Source: Chthoniobacteraceae bacterium (GTDB taxonomy: Bacteria > Verrucomicrobiota > Verrucomicrobiia > Chthoniobacterales > Chthoniobacteraceae). Taken from it: DNA of 41,653 bases. The notes beneath the pieces were generated by a model. It saw only the letters and a list, made by a program, of their open reading frames with translations, made no database searches and was not told the DNA's origin. The stretch is taken from NCBI GenBank assembly GCA_947479475.1, contig CANJZW010000038.1:1-41653 (forward strand), read 5' to 3'. Each line of letters starts with the position of its first letter. Position 1 is the stretch's first letter. The position numbers were made by a program, and so were the translations under genes. Below are positions 38,401 to 41,653 of this stretch, in pieces.

Positions 38401-41400
38401 CAAGCAGGGGACAGGCACTTGGACGCTCTCTGGCGCCAATACCTATTCCGGCGGTACAACGCTAGCCGCCGGAACCCTCGCCCTCGGCAACGCCGGAGCG
38501 CTGGGCACGGGCACGCTGACAATCAGCGGCGGCTTCCTCAACAACTCCACCGGTTCCGCTCTGACGATCTCTACCGTGCTTGTGCAGTCCTGGACGGGTG
38601 ACTTCGGCTTCCTCGGCTCCAACAGCCTCACCTTCTCAGCAGGCACGATCGCGATGAGCGGTGACCGGACCATTGTCGTGAACGCCTCGAGTCTCGAGTT
38701 CGACGGTTCGATCCTGGGCGGCGGTGCCCTGACCAAGGCCGGCGCCGGAACGCTGGTGCTGGGCGGGTCCAACAATCTCTCCTCGGTGAACCTTACGGGG
38801 GGCACCTTGCAGCTGAATTCTTGGACGGCCGCCGGTGCGGGGGGATTGTCGACCGCGCAGGGGACAACCGTCACGCTGGCAACTCAGTTTTGGGTGCCGG
38901 CCGGGCTCAAGAACCGGTGGTCCTTTAATGAAATCGGCGGCACCTCATTTGCAGATTCGGTCGGAGGAGCTGACGGGATCATCTACACGCCTACTGGCAG
39001 TCCGAATGCCTCCGTAACCGGAGGGTCCCTCAAAATGCTCGGCGGTTCCGATCTGACCGCAAGCTATGTCAAGATGCCCTCCGGGCTTCTCAATGGGCTC
39101 TCGGATTTAACAGTGGAGGTCTGGGCTTCGCTGGACGTGGCGAGTTTCTACCCGCGTATTTTTGAGTTTGGAGATGGAGTGGGACCGGGCAGCGAGACCC
39201 TGGCAGAGTTTGCCACCGGGACGGATACCAACTATCCGTTCTTTGCGATCGCTAGCTGGCACGCGGGCACGACCGTGCCGGTCGCAACGCCCCTCACCTT
39301 GGGCCGGATCTACCACTGGGCCTTCGTGTGGGATTCCGCGAACAACAAGGCGAAGTTTTACAGGGATGGCGTGCTGCTGTGTGAAACCTCCCTGCTCGGG
39401 CATCAACTTTCCGAACGGGTTTCGACCGTCTTCTGGCTCGGAAAATCGCATTACGGCAACAGCATCAACACCGCCGCAACCTATGCGGAGGTGCGGCTCT
39501 GGAAGAAGGCGCTTTCAGGCGTCGAGCTCGCTGCGAACACCCTGGCCGGCCCGGACGTGCTGTCCTCGGCGTCCGTTACTTTGACCAATGCCGTCAGCGG
39601 AGCCGGCGCATTGCAGAAAACCGGTTCATTGAATGTGATGCTATCTGGCTCCAACACCCACACCGGCGGCACGACCGTCTCCGGCGGCAGTTTGTGGGTG
39701 GGCGCCAGCGGGGCGCTCGGCAGCGGTCTCGTTTCCCTTTCCAACGGGGCGTCTTTGGGCTTCGTGGCGGGTTCTTCCGGGGCCTATGGCAACACGATCA
39801 GCGGTTCGGGGACTTTGCTTGTCTCCGGTTCCGGGGTGTTTTCCCTTTCCGGCACGCTGGCCTACCAGGGAGCCACTGTGGTCAATACAGGCACCCTCAG
39901 GCTGGTGGTCGCCAACAGCACGGGACTTCTGCCGAGCCTCACGGATGTCAGACTGGAGACGGGAGCAACTCTGGACCTTAATGGGAGTACTCAAACCGTC
40001 AATTCGCTCTCCAACGCTCTCGTCGGGGGCGGCGTGGTGCTCAACACAAACGGTCTCAGCTCAGGGACGCTGGTATTGAACTTGGCGGGGGGCACTTCGT
40101 CCTTCAGCGGTTCCATCTCTGGGAGCGGCGTGGTCAATCTTGTGAAGTCAGGCTTGGGCACCGTCACCCTCTCGGGCGTTAACAGCCACACCGGGTCCAC
40201 CGCAGTCAATGCCGGAACGCTTGTGTTCTCGGGCGCAGGAGCCGTTTCGCCTAACTCTCTAGTCTCTATCGGTTCGGGTGCCACGGTTGTCTTACAGAAC
40301 GGTGCGATGCTCAACAGCTACTCCGGGGGAGGCAGTTTGTTAATCACACCCGGCTCTCCCGCCATCTTGGGTTCTGACAACAGCTCGGGAAGCTCCAATC
40401 TTGTGGTTTCCGGTTCCTCCACCTTCACCAAGTTGGGAACGGGAAACATCACGCTCGCCAGCGTCTCGTCCTACACGGGCATCACTTCCATCCAAGTCGG
40501 GACGCTCTCCGTGGCCTCCCTCAACAAGGTCGTTTTGGGCGCGGCTTTCTCCAGTTTGGGGGCGCCGACCACTGCCCTGAACGGCACGATTCATCTCGGT
40601 ACGCTTGGTCAGACAGGCACGCTCCTTCTCACCGGCACAGCGCAGACGTCGGACCGCATTATTAATTTGGCCGGCACCACCGGCGGAGGAGTGCTTCACC
40701 AGTCCGGGACGGGCGCGCTGCTGCTCACCGGTAGCGTGACCGCCACGGGCGCGGGCGTAAAGACGTTCACCTTGCAGGGCTCCACTTCTGGCACTGGAGA
40801 AATCTCGGGCATCATCGCCAACAACAGCCCGCTTAACACCACCGCCTTGCTCAAGCAGGGGACAGGCACTTGGAAGCTTTCCGGCGCCAACACCTTCTCC
40901 GGCGGCACGACGTTGTCTCAGGGGACTTTGGTTCTAGGCAGCCCAAGCGCGTTGGGTGTCGGAACGCTGACCCTCAATCAGGGAACGACTCTGGACGCCT
41001 CATTCTCAGGAGGCGCACTCGCGGCATTGCCGCAGATCTGGAACGGTGACTTCACTTTGATCACTTCGCAGGACTTGGATTTAAGCGCCAATTCCATTGC
41101 GCTTACCGCTAATACGGCGGTTACCATCAAGGGAAACACCCTGGTCCTCGGGAACGTTTCGGGCGGCTTTGACTTGAGCAAGAACGGACCTGGCACCCTG
41201 GTGCTCACGGGAAGTAATCCCCTGACAGGCACCATCAGAGTTCTCAGCGGAACTTTAGTTTTGGACGGCCCTGGTGCGATCTCCGCTGGATCCACCGTAA
41301 ACGCCGCCGCTGGAGCGACAGTGCGAATTCAAAATGGCGCGAAGGTCGATAACTTTACTGGGGATGGCATTTTCGTAAAGCCTCCACAGACTCTCTCCTT

Positions 41401-41653
41401 CAACGCGCCAACAGTAAAAACGTATGGCGATGCACCTTTCACTCTGACCGCGGTCGCTTCATCGAATTTACCCGCAACGCTAACCGTATTAAGCGGGCCA
41501 GGAACCTTAAGCGGCAGTACGCTCATTTTGACGGGCGCAGGAACGCTGACTGTGCAGGCGGCTTTGGCGGAGACTCCCTACTTTGCTTCAGTTCAACCGC
41601 AGGTGCGTTCCATTAATGTGCTGCCGCGCCAGGTGGCCATCAGCGGATTAACG
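23246..41653 (+). CDS. Giant secreted beta-strand-repeat protein with NHL, RCC1, LamG and MBG modules (open at the 3' edge)
   Basis: One reading frame from ATG 23246 to the last base, at least 6136 codons, with no stop that I could find. Order of parts by residue: signal peptide 1-61; unique beta-rich N-domain 62-263; autotransporter-associated beta-strand repeats (TIGR02601-like, typified by GSGTLTLSG.NTYTGGT.V..GTL) about 266-2175; NHL propeller 2179-2508; LamG 2720-2917; RCC1 propeller 3123-3454; NHL 3956-4284; NHL 4635-4940; LamG 5222-5433; MBG-like from 6046. Super-repeat copies fill the rest. The composition is Ser/Thr/Gly/Ala-rich and almost Cys-free, as in surface adhesins. An extracellular matrix or adhesion role is inferred. 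The C-terminal anchor lies outside the window, so the secretion route is unknown. Confidence 0.93.
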   Translation, partial: MMFRKVVQQKLVAISSGKVSRRKAGKGSSLNSFGYRAIRASILGLTALLLGCLVPGITAFAGPVTFTSGTVNVTGTSTTAVSDAEVLTLGTTSFAYNFYGVSPVVVNGVSFTSITSNTGAGNLSISGTLTPIYFNGYYQAGAIDLLSAGYQNLLKGGVYTDPTASMQITLNGLTVGKTYFVQMWVNESRNNWTGSVDRSEDVIGGNTVRVEYNVSNLGGGVGQYVLGAFVATTTSQSFTLTPSPGLVSPSAQINAIQVRDVTDLIGVWTGAVNGSWDLATANWSGTSKFSVFSPMLSGIALKFGDQNGSGQTVTNTAVTVQSAGMAVAGSVAFTAGTLSYSLLSAGGTLGINGTGSLYKSGASTLTLAGTHTFTGGVNVAAGTLKTASFGALPNGPVTVASGATLNLNGYDQKIGLLTQNGVVASAGGEATLTLGSLAGASAPVFSGLVNLAFANNATSALTVSASLNPVGTLSNKGTSVSVALGTVTSVATKGAAILNGVIGANVTKIIQDSPTSPLVLNATNTSFTGPVEIRSGALVIASPTKNGITGDSTATDFAGQGLITLGTGAADAALLYAGEFGGGAGGNATIGNDITVSGSGTNIVATPNWSLIVTGTLNLNSSNVILGQSNPGNILGIYGWLQLNGGVTGTGNIVATNAAGAGNPYIEFNTLPVNHLGSLTFNNASLLGAPAGTGTGINKITGGVGANVTAIVQDSDSNPLTISAGSISVNPNGLNISSTGAALLTVSSPTTGTGALTINLNSTGAMSFSGALNHTGGLSVNRTGTGALTLPTATFVLPTATFGGTSTSALSIAASFSAANLSLTQSNTASALTLSGGIAVGSSGKTIVTSGSAFTISGALSGTGNTILQANSTGILTLSGGITAAGTITNSGLANSGSFSSTVGTTPGSVLLSSALGAGVTRLIQDSATSALVIGAANPAFNGPIEIRQGPLVIAYNSGSLLGSGTVYLGTGAANASLIYAGRFGAVGGSTGGDATIANNIVVGGSGTDVIAASDYSPTFSGTLTLSNDLTVASTNANNSNLTFTGGVTGAGSLWAVNAAGAGTGVISFTTKPLNNTGNITFKNAALFGGVAGVGTGAHSITGGIGANVAGIHLASTTNPLNISSGSITVGSAGKVLVTSGTALTVSSSVNGTGNVTLQNSGSYLLSASGALSFAGTLTNSGTATTANWANSSGTPNGATLLTGVMGAGVSKLVQDSATSSLVVYANNSAFNGSVEIRQGALVLANNSNAIANLLGSGTSTITLGTGSANASLLYGARAGIPGATTGGGNYTLLNPISVGGTGTSLIAVTDWGLLLSGAITLSNNLTIASANANGSTLTLNGGITGTGNLTITDSGGSTLASSFIFNNQPINNNGSITFNSASVLGGAAGSFSGSTVVINGGIGSNVTSINQNGSDAVTIQTGTVYANASGLAINSNTSTAITVSSQVSGPGPLILNLNSSGNISVNGGLFSNGIVINRNGSGTASFSSIHVYGAQITYGGTSSTPFVTSTPSIGNTSVTQANPNSSLTLSGSVAVIAQGKALVSTGSVFIVSGLIYGTGTLSVSANSSGPITLAGGVTHAGAIVNSGTGSGALTISSAIGTSVTGITQSSATSSLTLSGANSFTGPTTVTLGTLTLAGAGGTELGPVASSGMLTLNGGSLRFGTYTAYTFGALAGTSPLKLANSSSAAVTITVGNATNNLSAAYSGNLSGAGGINKSGTGTWTLSGANNLSGEAWINAGTLAIVDGGSFSGVSVLAARTGGTLYISNASVTVGAGGIFGASYGAVATAYVTVGSGGVLNIGNGGGRTFIGGGNSGGPCGTGILTLTGNAAVNVAAPGLFPNDLVYLSGYGGDGTINLDGGTLTSARVIVGGANAGTLNFNGGVLRAALSSTGFISSITATYVKSGGAILDTNGFDIGLSMPLLELAASTGGGLTKQGTGTLTLPVANTYTGGTKLTGGTLKVGIASALGAGSLTFINGVLEDGTGTGSPLPAGTKQVWSGTAAFAGTVATNTGTGSVTITSDTTVDVRVSSLTVAGNMAGAGGLTKIGAGSLTLSGVNTYSGATVVNSGTLILNGANALPSSSALSVAVGATVILQNGAQPSSVSGLGSIVYGPGMPASVGGGDVTGNLGMVLAGSSSLTKVGAGSITMTSSASFTGKTTIQSGTLGGSSLNSLVAGAYTWSTFAGVVGASLVLDGSIATSAKFKDPTGITVDPLGNVFVVDCGAHVIRKITPAGVVSTFAGLSGSNADVDGAGAIARFNQPAGIVSDANGNLYVSEWLGLVIRKITPSGTVSTLAGSAGVAGTADGAGSSARFSNLYGLAIDVSGNLYVADAGNHTIRKITPAGFVSTLAGMAGTLGFTDGVGTSAKFNSPQGVAVNAAGIVYVSDTSNNVIRAISPAGIVKTLAGSSTGVAGGTDLNGSSASFKSPVGLAIDLAGNVFVADAQGQTLRRVTASGDVSTLGGSYLSAGFTDGVGTVARFTSPNCIALDASGNVYLSDRTNYTVRKGAPSYTSALTSSAFGAPVDVANATLNLGSLTATGALVYSGSGETTVRILNLAGTTGGAVIDHSGTGLLKFSNALTATGAGSKTLVLQGSTSGAGELAGSIVDNSATNKTSLLKQGSGKWTLSGWNTYSGGTTVSQGTLKLGNVNALGTGSLTLNSGVTLESSGALSMPSLTKVWNGNVTILAVGTLDLTAGGLVLQSDSTVTVSGGMPSGGVIASYVFNGNGNDSSGNAQTTSSTGVTYGVGRDGTVNGAAVLDGSTSFLYRSSLNQAPGSQMTVAAWVKTTGDGTIFCLGRTQAGYEGQQVFSVTGGCLKYWDYNVSFGFNGAVSTQTVNSGSWRHVAFVKNGTTGTYYVDGQAAGTITGPEVAHVANDFAIGKDYRDNIGYFNGSIDDFCLYSRALSAQEIAVLAGGVALDSIPTLQVANVSGSYALGKDGPGTMVLSGTNTYSGATTVLAGSLIVNGANALPWGSAVTVAAGATVFLQNGAVLNSYSGEGTVSGSGVPVLLGAGNSSGTLSSVVSGASSLTKSGSGTVTVASTNTYTGATIVNGGTLVAGGTQAFGSTSAMKLANVTGVTLNLNGNSNSVGALSGGGTLGGNVVLGSGTLTVNTSAVGASDGVWVSAGVHSLFLKSDGSVWAAGYNPFGGLGDGTATDRNTPVQVMGGVTAIAAGMYHSLFLRSDGTVWATGDNRNGQLGDGTGTAKTRPVQVMSGVTAIAAGVYHSLFLKSDGSVWATGSNSHGELGDGTLVSKSTAVQVMSGVTTIAAGYYHSFFLKADGSVWATGFNDNGQLGDGTIVDKTTPVQVISGVTGMAGGNHYSLFLKGNGSVWATGNNSAGQLGDGTTVSKTTPVQVMSGVMGMAASDVHSLFLKSDGSVWATGTNSNGQLGDGTMVGKTTPVQVMSGVAGISAGYTHSLFLKGDGSVWATGNNVKGQLGDGTFVSKTTPTPMLNPSVYAAVISGSGGLVVSGSGAQVFAGLNTYTGVTTLSGGILSVDSLANGGLASELGAASSASSNLVFAGGTLLYTGTAGTSTDRGLTLSGTTNGTINVPNAVNLTLSGPIVGSGGFTAAGYGTIVLSGTNIFTGKTTVASGNLSLSTLNKVVGGVASSSLGAPITDSNGTIDLGSLTATGGLVITGTGQTTDRVINLAGTTGGAVIDQSGSGALVFSSGFTATGAGTKILTLQGSTAGTGMLSGAIVDNSVSNKTSVLKQGTGKWTLFSANSYSGGTTLSQGTLVLGNANALGTGPFTIRSGGATLDVSGAFTLPAIGHVWNGSFTFRGSNSLDITAGSVALMGNCTVTVSAGSLSAATISGAFYGLGKDGPGTLVISGTNTYTGATTVLAGTLIINGASALPAGSALSAAAGATVILQNGAQFTSFTGAGTLVNGPGIPASVGGGDVTGSSGMVLSGSSTLTKVGAGNITLTSLSSNTGKTSIYSGGLTVSSINGYSLSGYNWSTFAGGAGLAAYLDATGTAARFNSPDGICIDASGNLYVSDNTGNVIRKINAAGVVTTFAGINGSGGNVNASTALNARFNGPEGMAFDSAGNLYVAEWLNCDVRKITPAGVVTTLAGSGVAGSADGTGTAASFSNFSGIALDPSGNVYVADRGNNTIRKITPAGVVTIFAGATGQSGTTNGLGTAARFTGPWGIVYAPNGNLYVTDSGNNMIRMITLSGMVSTVAGTGGSGGADGDGTQATFNLPIGITADADGNLIVADYSGGTIRRITAGGVVSTIGGAAGVFATTDGVGTVARFNSPEHMTFDSTGALFVADRGNNTIRKATPVFGANLTQSSLGAPLDATSATVGIGSLSASGVLLYAGTGETSNRVIDLAGTTGGVVLDQSGTGLLKFVRAFTATGAGSKTLVLQGSSTGVGEIAGGIVNSSSLNTTALFKQGTGKWTLSGASTYSGGTTLSQGTLALGNTSALGTGTLTLYSGVTLDASRALTLQALPQIWNGSFTFLGSNALDLSASSVWLTANSTVTVSAGSLTVGNLSGGYTLAKDGAGTLILSGTNALSGTLNVTAGTLILNGANALPPAVSLNAATGTTVILQNGALIPPTTGAGTVVNQAGSNAIIGFADASGSSSVVLSGASSLTKTGLGSMALTSSSSFTGKTWIQAGAVWAASLNSLTGGSYTWSTLATGFTSNYGAVADPAGNVYVTDGQCIKKVTAAGVVTVFAGTLGTSGTTDGTGTAARFAAPKGVALDSAGNVYVADSGNHRIRKITAAGWVTTLAGSGVASSMDGVGVAASFNDPWELTVDSAGNIFVGDRSGQKIRKITPDGVVSTLAGSGALGSTNGAGAAASFRYLDCFALDADGNLYAADQVNNMIRKITPAGVVTTFAGSAVAGSLDGAKETATFTNPFGVVFDAFGNLYVTEYSGNRVRVIRPNGLVSTIGGNGQVGSANGVGTAGTFSGPAQISLDALGNLYIADSTNGTIRKGVPSGYVSALDASSLGAPGDFTSATIDLGSLTATGSLGLTGAAQVSNRPLNLAGTTGGGVLDQSGTGALLLTGSVTATGAGAKTFTLKGSTSGTGEISGTIANNSLLNTTSLLKQGTGTWTLSGANTYSGGTTLAAGTLALGNAGALGTGTLTISGGFLNNSTGSALTISTVLVQSWTGDFGFLGSNSLTFSAGTIAMSGDRTIVVNASSLEFDGSILGGGALTKAGAGTLVLGGSNNLSSVNLTGGTLQLNSWTAAGAGGLSTAQGTTVTLATQFWVPAGLKNRWSFNEIGGTSFADSVGGADGIIYTPTGSPNASVTGGSLKMLGGSDLTASYVKMPSGLLNGLSDLTVEVWASLDVASFYPRIFEFGDGVGPGSETLAEFATGTDTNYPFFAIASWHAGTTVPVATPLTLGRIYHWAFVWDSANNKAKFYRDGVLLCETSLLGHQLSERVSTVFWLGKSHYGNSINTAATYAEVRLWKKALSGVELAANTLAGPDVLSSASVTLTNAVSGAGALQKTGSLNVMLSGSNTHTGGTTVSGGSLWVGASGALGSGLVSLSNGASLGFVAGSSGAYGNTISGSGTLLVSGSGVFSLSGTLAYQGATVVNTGTLRLVVANSTGLLPSLTDVRLETGATLDLNGSTQTVNSLSNALVGGGVVLNTNGLSSGTLVLNLAGGTSSFSGSISGSGVVNLVKSGLGTVTLSGVNSHTGSTAVNAGTLVFSGAGAVSPNSLVSIGSGATVVLQNGAMLNSYSGGGSLLITPGSPAILGSDNSSGSSNLVVSGSSTFTKLGTGNITLASVSSYTGITSIQVGTLSVASLNKVVLGAAFSSLGAPTTALNGTIHLGTLGQTGTLLLTGTAQTSDRIINLAGTTGGGVLHQSGTGALLLTGSVTATGAGVKTFTLQGSTSGTGEISGIIANNSPLNTTALLKQGTGTWKLSGANTFSGGTTLSQGTLVLGSPSALGVGTLTLNQGTTLDASFSGGALAALPQIWNGDFTLITSQDLDLSANSIALTANTAVTIKGNTLVLGNVSGGFDLSKNGPGTLVLTGSNPLTGTIRVLSGTLVLDGPGAISAGSTVNAAAGATVRIQNGAKVDNFTGDGIFVKPPQTLSFNAPTVKTYGDAPFTLTAVASSNLPATLTVLSGPGTLSGSTLILTGAGTLTVQAALAETPYFASVQPQVRSINVLPRQVAISGLT
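23429..24034 (+). other. N-terminal unique domain of the giant protein
   Basis: About residues 62-263, before the first beta-strand repeats. It is beta-rich with LNGLTVGKTYFVQMWVNESR, a pattern seen in galactose-binding/CBM-like sandwiches that bind carbohydrate, and ends at INAIQVRDV. Family not recognised; carbohydrate binding is a guess. Confidence 0.45.
23710..23717 (+). repeat. G8 homopolymer inside the coding region
   Basis: Eight consecutive G span the codons for K-G-G-V at about residues 155-158 (AAG GGG GGG GTC). Slippage by one base would shift frame early in the protein, so it is a candidate contingency tract. Confidence 0.8.
24041..29761 (+). repeat. Autotransporter-associated beta-strand repeat region
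   Basis: Begins with GVWTGAVNGSWDLATANW, the usual lead-in of these arrays, and continues as degenerate repeats of about 30-50 residues predicted to form a beta-helix. A larger unit recurs with the motif QDS.TS.LV..A.N..F.G..EIR.G.LV, starting at 24770, 26012 and 26882. The array ends at the first NALP cassette (about 29475), just before NHL propeller 1. Confidence 0.85.
29780..30768 (+). repeat. NHL propeller 1 (six blades)
   Basis: Starts at AYTWSTFAG. Six repeats of the form GI.VD..GN.YV.D...H.IRKITPAG.VSTLAG follow, with the N-terminal half-blade completing the last one. It ends at TVRKGAPSY. NHL propellers usually mediate protein or glycan contacts. Confidence 0.92.
31403..31995 (+). 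other. LamG/concanavalin-like domain 1
   Basis: About 198 residues with the LamG_3 pattern: SYVFNGNGNDSSGN, GAAVLDGSTSF, MTVAAWVKTTGDG, WRHVAFVKNGTTGTYYVDG and YFNGSIDDFCLYSRALSAQEI. Such domains commonly bind carbohydrate or mediate adhesion. Confidence 0.9.
32612..33605 (+). repeat. RCC1 propeller encoded by seven exact 144-bp tandem repeats
   Basis: Each 48-residue unit reads like AAG..HSLFLKSDGSVWATG.N..GQLGDGT...KTTPVQVMSGV. The codon for V in VWATG recurs at 32663, 32807, 32951, 33095, 33239, 33383 and 33527, exactly 144 bp apart. Seven units make a closed seven-bladed propeller. Confidence 0.95.
35111..36095 (+). repeat. NHL propeller 2 (six blades)
   Basis: Begins at YNWSTFAGG and ends at NTIRKATP. 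Six blades start with SPDGICID, GPEGMAFD, NFSGIALD, GPWGIVYA, LPIGITAD and SPEHMTFD. It is closely similar in layout to NHL propeller 1. Confidence 0.92.
37148..38063 (+). repeat. NHL propeller 3 (six blades)
   Basis: Begins at YTWSTLATG and ends at TIRKGVPSG. Six blades are visible. The first is shortened (NYGAVADPAGNVYVTDG, lacking the usual AARF.SP lead), so this copy has lost about 20 residues compared with the other two. Confidence 0.9.
38222..38455 (+). repeat. Segmental duplication, copy at super-repeat D
   Basis: Encodes GTTGGGVLDQSGTG through WTLSGANTYSGG. It is nearly identical at the DNA level to 40673-40906, 2451 bp (817 codons) downstream, with only scattered substitutions and no indel that I can see. 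Confidence 0.8.
38909..39544 (+). other. LamG/concanavalin-like domain 2
   Basis: About 212 residues: KNRWSFNEIGGTSFADS, GLSDLTVEVWASLDV, YHWAFVWDSANNKAKFYRDG and YAEVRLWKKALSGVEL. It is clearly a LamG_3-type domain but diverged from domain 1, so it is not a recent copy of it. Confidence 0.9.
40673..40906 (+). repeat. Segmental duplication, copy at super-repeat E
   Basis: Partner of 38222-38455. It differs in a few codons (for example HQSGTG instead of DQSGTG and WKLSGANTF instead of WTLSGANTY). Confidence 0.8.
41381..41653 (+). other. MBG-like domain, start of the C-terminal part (cut by window edge)
   Basis: After the last beta-strand repeat come LSFNAPTVKTYGDAPFTLTA, SGPGTLSGSTLILTGAGTLTV and VLPRQVAISGLT. 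This pattern (TYGD, then a beta-sandwich, then a lead-in to YDG-type repeats) is typical of MBG domains in large adhesins. Confidence 0.75.

Noticed and set aside
24041..41380. CRISPR array or satellite DNA as explanation of the repetitive region
   Set aside because: Repeats keep a single open frame and encode recognised beta-rich domains; there are no short identical repeats with unique spacers.
23378..41526. Many long minus-strand open frames (60-200 codons) opposite the giant gene, for example 26290-26901 and 33829-34395
   Set aside because: They are antisense shadows of Ser/Thr/Gly/Ala-rich codons, which give few stops on the other strand. Their products are low-complexity Val/Pro/Ala strings with no domain, signal or ribosome-binding site.

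Overview
The window looks like a chromosomal segment of a Verrucomicrobiota bacterium (or another PVC-group relative). The evidence is the combination of a sulfatase, a DUF1501 Tat protein, DUF1080 (3-keto-disaccharide hydrolase) proteins, a DUF3500 protein and very large secreted proteins made of autotransporter-associated beta-strand repeats, NHL, RCC1, LamG and PKD modules. Base composition is fairly GC-rich throughout. Most genes lack a recognisable Shine-Dalgarno sequence. I saw no transposase, integrase, CRISPR array or rRNA.

Layout. Positions 1-540: the N-terminus of a secreted sulfatase (minus, cut by the window edge) and tRNA-Pro(UGG). Positions 0.7-6.8 kb: two back-to-back groups. 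On the minus strand are a Tat-exported metallophosphoesterase, an M19 dipeptidase and a low-molecular-weight tyrosine phosphatase. On the plus strand are an enolase-superfamily dipeptide epimerase, an M20 peptidase and an NlpC/P60 lipoprotein. Epimerase, dipeptidases and NlpC/P60 hydrolase together suggest murein-peptide turnover. Positions 6.9-17.5 kb (minus): a membrane-anchored coiled-coil protein of unknown function, a 2173-residue anchored zinc-metallopeptidase-like protein carrying a tandem [PKD + propeller] duplication, a DUF3500 protein, a HAD phosphatase and a TIGR01777-type epimerase. Positions 17.6-19.9 kb (plus): a small PLD-like protein with a C-terminal cysteine cluster and a DUF1501 protein. 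Positions 20.1-23.0 kb (minus): two secreted DUF1080-like/concanavalin-fold proteins and a GntP-family permease, consistent with uptake and processing of sugar-acid or keto-sugar compounds.

The remaining 18.4 kb (23246 to the window end) is one uninterrupted plus-strand reading frame of at least 6136 codons, still open at the edge. It encodes a giant secreted repeat protein. After a long signal peptide and a unique beta-rich N-domain come about 1900 residues of beta-strand repeats. A multi-copy super-repeat follows, into which three six-bladed NHL propellers and two LamG lectin-like domains are set. A seven-repeat RCC1 propeller encoded by an exact 144-bp tandem repeat lies between copies. 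An MBG-like domain reaches the window end. The gene has a very good sigma-54 (-24/-12) promoter match with a short leader, a candidate enhancer-type dyad upstream, and a G8 homopolymer early in the coding region that could permit phase variation. The C-terminal anchoring or secretion domain (PEP-CTERM or autotransporter barrel would be typical) is outside the window.

All calls come from reading the sequence and from recall of family motifs; no database search was run.
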